NCBI GenBank assembly: GCA_964251965.1
Contig: CAXULQ010000005.1
Span: 1 to 64,000 of the forward strand
Direction: 5' to 3'
DNA: 64,000 nt
Source of the DNA: Mucilaginibacter_A sp964251965
GTDB taxonomy: Bacteria > Bacteroidota > Bacteroidia > Sphingobacteriales > Sphingobacteriaceae
Shown here in pieces: positions 60,743 to 64,000 of the stretch. The stretch's first letter is position 1, and each line of letters starts with the position of its first letter. The translations under genes were made by a program, and so were the position numbers. Under the pieces are notes generated by a model, which was given only the letters and a program-made list of their open reading frames with translations, did not search any database and was not told the origin of the DNA.

Positions 60743-61264
60743 ATGGACATTCAGGAAAATATAGTTAATAAAGTAGCCCAAAGCGGCCTGGTCACTTTTG
60801 ATCCTGCCAGCCTTTACCCAACTGGCGAAAGGGTTTTGTATGATATAAAAGATAACTTGTTTCAGGGTTTAATGCTTCGGGAAAAAGATTTCCGGGAGTT
60901 CATCAAAACACATAACTGGCTGCAATATCAGGATAAGTATGTAGCAGTTACCTGCTCTGCTGATGCAATTGTACCTACTTGGGCATACATGTTATTGGCA
61001 AACAAATTAGCTGCGCATGCTAAAAAGGTAGTTTTTGGTGACTTAATTACTTTAGAAACTGTTTTATTTGAGGAAGGGATAAACAACACAGATTTGGAGA
61101 AATTTAGAGACCAACGCGTAGTGATAAAAGGTTGTGGAGACGTTTCCGTACCACAATCAGCTTACGTTAGCTTAACTTTCCGCTTAACGCCTATAGTAAA
61201 AAGTATTCTTTATGGAGAACCATGTTCAACTGTTCCCGTTTACAAACGTAAAGAATTAGTCTAA
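60743..61264 (+). CDS. DUF2480 family protein
   Basis: A 173-residue soluble protein matching DUF2480 of Bacteroidota: LREKDFREFIKTHNWLQYQDKYVAVTCS near residue 47 and KGCGDVSVPQSAYVSLTFRLTP near 128. It often lies near iron-sulfur or sulfur-transfer genes in this phylum; its function is unknown. It starts soon after a strong terminator, so it must have its own promoter. Confidence 0.8.
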   Translation: MDIQENIVNKVAQSGLVTFDPASLYPTGERVLYDIKDNLFQGLMLREKDFREFIKTHNWLQYQDKYVAVTCSADAIVPTWAYMLLANKLAAHAKKVVFGDLITLETVLFEEGINNTDLEKFRDQRVVIKGCGDVSVPQSAYVSLTFRLTPIVKSILYGEPCSTVPVYKRKELV

Positions 61265-61293
61265 AAACAAGTTATCTTCCCGGCTTACTGATT

Positions 61294-62079
61294 ATGGTGA
61301 AAAAATTATGGACTTCAATTGCTTTTATATTCACATTACACCAGCTGGTAGCCGCACAAGATTTATTGAAGAGAAGTACACTGGCTTTTAAGGATGGCGA
61401 ACAACTGAGCTACCGCTTAAAATACGGCATCTTTTCGGCAGCGGAAGCAAATTTAAAGATCGAAGAAAGTGGGATTAAGTTTGACGGAAAACCAACTTAC
61501 CATATTGTAATTGACGGCAAGACTGCCGGCAGTTTCGACGTTTTTTTTAAAGTGCGCAACCGTTATGAATCTTATATTGACCGTAGCACAACGCTTCCGT
61601 ATTATTACACCGAGAACCGCCGTGAAGGAAAATATCGACGTAATGATAAAGTAACTTTTGATAACGACAATAAAAAAGTTACTGCCCAAACAGGTACTTT
61701 TCCTTATAAAGGTCAAATATTTGATCTGCCCTCGGCTTATTATTTTGCCCGCAACCTTGATCTGTCTAAAACTAAAATTGGCGATATACTGACACTTCAA
61801 TATTTCTCAGAAAAAAAAGTAGAAACATTGGGCATTGAATATGAAGGTAAAGAAAACGTAACTTGTTCTTTAGGTACATTTAATTGTTTAAAATTTAGCC
61901 CCACAATTGTGCCCGGCCGGATTTTTAGAAAAGACAGCAAACTGTATTTATGGATTACTAACGATAGCAACAGGATACCTATAAAAGCGCAGGTGGAAAT
62001 TTTAGTTGGAACGGTAACGTTAGAAATAACAGGTGCAAAAGGTTTAAAATACCCTTTGGGTGGTTTAGCGCAGGAGTGA
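61294..62079 (+). CDS. DUF3108 exported protein
   Basis: A 261-residue protein with a signal peptide (cleavage near VAAQ, about residue 22). It fits DUF3108: LAFKDGEQLSYRLKYGIFSAAEANL near 30, DVFFKVRNRYESYIDRSTTLPYYY near 82 and KLYLWITNDSNRIPIKAQVEI near 216. Likely a periplasmic or outer membrane lipocalin-like beta protein; role unknown. The DUF3109 gene follows directly. Confidence 0.82.
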   Translation: MVKKLWTSIAFIFTLHQLVAAQDLLKRSTLAFKDGEQLSYRLKYGIFSAAEANLKIEESGIKFDGKPTYHIVIDGKTAGSFDVFFKVRNRYESYIDRSTTLPYYYTENRREGKYRRNDKVTFDNDNKKVTAQTGTFPYKGQIFDLPSAYYFARNLDLSKTKIGDILTLQYFSEKKVETLGIEYEGKENVTCSLGTFNCLKFSPTIVPGRIFRKDSKLYLWITNDSNRIPIKAQVEILVGTVTLEITGAKGLKYPLGGLAQE

Positions 62080-62084
62080 AAAAA

Positions 62085-62663
62085 ATGATCGAAGTAAAAA
62101 ATACGCTTGTCCACGAGGATATAATCAACGAAAACTTTGTTTGCAACTTAAACCGTTGTAAAGGTGCTTGTTGCGTTGAAGGTGATTCTGGTGCTCCTTT
62201 AAATTTAGATGAATTAAATATCCTTGAAAAAATTTATCCGGCAGTAAAACCGTTTATGACGGCCAAAGGAATTGAAACGATTGAACAGGCCGGAACTTCG
62301 GTAGTAGATTTTGAAGGTGATTATACCACACCTTGCGTAGATGGCAACAAAGAATGTGCTTACGTAACTTGGGAAAATGGCATTACAAAATGTGCCATCG
62401 AAAAAGCGTACGAAGCAGGTGCAACCGATTGGAAAAAACCGATTTCCTGCCATCTTTATCCTATTCGGGTAACAAAATATCCAGAGTTTGAAGTTTTATT
62501 TTACGACAGATGGAACATTTGCAGCCCTGCATGTTCTTTCGGCAACGAGTTAAAAGTAAATGTTTATCAGTTTTTAAAAGATCCTTTAATCCGAAAATAT
62601 GGACCAGAATGGTACCTGGAACTGGAAGAGCAAATTGCAGCAATGGCAGAATCAAAAAAATAA
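62085..62663 (+). CDS. DUF3109 family Cys-rich protein
   Basis: A 192-residue protein with many Cys: CNLNRCKGACCVEGDSGAP near 20-38, CVDGNKECAYV near 85, CAIE near 105, SCHLYPIR near 123 and CSPACSFG near 145. This is the pattern of DUF3109, related to the YkgJ group of metal- or iron-sulfur-binding proteins. I prefer the ATG at 62085 over GTG 62076 because an AGGAG (62072-62076) lies eight bases before it, one of few clear Shine-Dalgarno sites here. Confidence 0.82.
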   Translation: MIEVKNTLVHEDIINENFVCNLNRCKGACCVEGDSGAPLNLDELNILEKIYPAVKPFMTAKGIETIEQAGTSVVDFEGDYTTPCVDGNKECAYVTWENGITKCAIEKAYEAGATDWKKPISCHLYPIRVTKYPEFEVLFYDRWNICSPACSFGNELKVNVYQFLKDPLIRKYGPEWYLELEEQIAAMAESKK

Positions 62664-62707
62664 TTTTCTTTTCTTTAATTATTTAACCTGCTGCAACATA
62701 TAAATGT

Positions 62708-62796
62708 GCTGATGCTGTTTTTATCACCTAAAAATTATGGTTGAAAAATTTTTAGTTTTAGCAGGCATAATTTATACAGATAAAAGAAGCATCAGC
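62708..62796. repeat. Long inverted motif B/A pair before the RemB-like gene
   Basis: GCTGATGCTGTTTTTATC (62708-62725) and GATAAAAGAAGCATCAGC (62779-62796) are inverted with 16 of 18 matches, with a 53-base AT-rich stretch between. One arm is motif B, the other motif A. The 172-base gap holds no other feature that I can support. Confidence 0.6.
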
Positions 62797-62835
62797 AAAA
62801 ACTTAAAGACAATGAAGGCCAATTAACCTTAAAGA

Positions 62836-64000
62836 ATGAAAAAAAAATTACTTGCTATAGCTGCTTTTTTGCTTTTAAATGTAAGTGTGCAGGCGCAAAA
62901 TGTTTACCTGCCTTACGCTTACCAGTTTTATCAGAAGTTAGATTCCAGCGTTTATTCCAATCAATCTAAGTTTCATACTTCGATCAAGCCTTATTTAGTG
63001 GATGATCCATTGATCAGTCAGCAGTATCAATCTCTGATGAACGTCGGTGTAGATTCTATTGGTAAAAGAAGCTGGCTGCACCGTAAAATATTCAACGAGC
63101 ACTTGGTTGATGTTAGGAATAAAGATTTTACCGCTTATGTAGATTATCTCCCAGACCTTACCCTCGGCAGAGATTTTTCTAACAACAAAACTACCTGGAT
63201 CAATACGCGTGGTTACCAAATTGGCGGAACTATCGGTAGCAAATTTTCTTTCTACACAAGTGGTTTCGAGAACCAGGCCGTGTTTCCAACTTATGTAGAT
63301 AATTACATTAACAGAAATGCCAACAGTGTTATCTACATTGTTCCGGGTCAGGCTTATGACAGGAGTTATGGTAAAAATACCAGAGATTGGTCGTACGTAA
63401 CCGCACTTTTATCTTACACGCCTGTAAAATATCTCAACATTGCTTTAGGCCAGGACAAAACTTTCATCGGCGATGGTTACCGTTCGGTTTTATTGTCGGA
63501 TTTTGCATCCAACTACCCTTTTTTAAAATTAACTGCTACTTTAGGCGATGTGCGATACATGGCGATGTGGGCCTACTTACAAGATCCAACGGTGCCAAAA
63601 TTTTCTTATCAGGACGATTACAGAAGAAAGTGGGGCGTTTTTCATTACCTTGATTGGAGCGTAAGCAACAAGGTTTCGTTAGGCTTTTTTGATTCTGTAA
63701 TCTGGGGAGAAAAAGACGACCTTGGAAACAAGCGCGGGTTTGATTTTAACTACGCTAACCCGTTTATCTTCCTCCGCCCGGTCGAAGCGAATGATGGTTC
63801 TGGCGATAATGCGTTGATTGGGTTTACCGGTAAATATAAATTCGTTGATAAAGCTGCTGTTTATGGCCAGCTTGCTTTAGATGAATTTGTGGCGACAGAT
63901 TTTCTGTCTAACACAGGGAGCATACGTAATAAATATGCCTGGCAGTTGGGTACGCGTGGGGCAGATGTATTCGGCATAAAACATTTAAATTATTTGCTGG
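62836..64000 (+). CDS. RemB/Wzi-like outer membrane protein, cut by the window end
   Basis: An open frame of 388 residues without a stop. The signal peptide LLAIAAFLLLNVSVQAQ is followed by NVYLPYAYQFYQKLDSSVYS and a barrel with GRDFSNNKTTWINTRG, LNIALGQDKTFIGDGYRSVLLS and FLRPVEANDGSGDNALIG, which resemble the capsule assembly Wzi fold and the gliding motility protein RemB. Such proteins hold polysaccharide at the cell surface. Whether the cell glides cannot be told. It contains one motif A copy (63063). Confidence 0.72.
   Translation, partial: MKKKLLAIAAFLLLNVSVQAQNVYLPYAYQFYQKLDSSVYSNQSKFHTSIKPYLVDDPLISQQYQSLMNVGVDSIGKRSWLHRKIFNEHLVDVRNKDFTAYVDYLPDLTLGRDFSNNKTTWINTRGYQIGGTIGSKFSFYTSGFENQAVFPTYVDNYINRNANSVIYIVPGQAYDRSYGKNTRDWSYVTALLSYTPVKYLNIALGQDKTFIGDGYRSVLLSDFASNYPFLKLTATLGDVRYMAMWAYLQDPTVPKFSYQDDYRRKWGVFHYLDWSVSNKVSLGFFDSVIWGEKDDLGNKRGFDFNYANPFIFLRPVEANDGSGDNALIGFTGKYKFVDKAAVYGQLALDEFVATDFLSNTGSIRNKYAWQLGTRGADVFGIKHLNYLL

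Noticed and set aside
62664..62835. Small gene before the RemB-like gene
   Set aside because: No frame with a start and reasonable length; the stretch holds the inverted motif pair.

Overview
The window looks like the chromosome of a Bacteroidota member, most likely of the order Sphingobacteriales (Pedobacter or Mucilaginibacter type). The reasons are the AT-rich sequence, promoter boxes of the form TAnnTTTG, weak or absent Shine-Dalgarno sites, an alternative complex III (act) operon joined to caa3-type oxidase genes, and many families typical of this phylum (YfhO, DUF4286, DUF2480, DUF3109, DUF6427, LVIVD lipoprotein, RemB/Wzi-like protein). The genus is an inference. I saw no rRNA, tRNA or CRISPR array.

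Layout. 1-1.1 kb: truncated IS3-family element. 1.1-8.3 kb: LVIVD lipoprotein, prfB with its programmed +1 frameshift, an MltR-like protein, a SirB1-like protein, a methyltransferase, an Omp85-type barrel and a deoxyhypusine-synthase-like protein without the usual lysine. 8.6-25.3 kb: a long respiratory block, actABCDEF, coxB, coxA, a terminator, then ctaA, ctaB, two subunit III genes, subunit IV, a Sco-like protein, a DUF420 protein and a small Cys-containing membrane protein. Together these move electrons from menaquinol through complex III to an aa3-type oxidase and build heme A and the copper centres. 25.4-34 kb: mixed housekeeping genes, a TPR lipid-export-independent surface protein, an S9 peptidase homologue lacking catalytic Ser and His, and a two-component system. 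34-43.3 kb: a glycan cluster (three glycosyltransferases of GT4/GT2 type plus one further transferase, three methyltransferases, one flippase) bracketed by an MNT/HEPN pair on the left and a PemK-type toxin pair on the right. 43.4-47.3 kb: YfhO, two small membrane proteins and a VapBC-like pair whose toxin is frameshifted. 47.3-64 kb: uvrB, a DUF3800 gene with a structured RNA directly behind it, upp, yjjG-like, a 37-residue membrane protein, an LpxH-like phosphoesterase with a glycosyltransferase, DUF6427, purQ-coaX-barrel-lptC, ppiD/surA-like, DUF2480, DUF3108, DUF3109 and the start of a RemB/Wzi-like gene that leaves the window.

The most unusual signal is not a gene. A 10-mer, TAAAAGAAGC, occurs 26 times on the two strands (about 0.2 expected by a hand estimate), inside genes in several frames and especially at gene ends, in part as inverted pairs that form terminator-like hairpins. 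A sister motif, GATAAAAACAGTATC, behaves the same way and pairs with it. This resembles the genomic behaviour of DNA uptake sequences of Neisseria and Pasteurellaceae, but the function here is unknown. A second signal is that several promoters sit exactly 4 nt before the start codon, which suggests leaderless mRNAs. A third is a nested three-stem RNA right after the DUF3800 gene.
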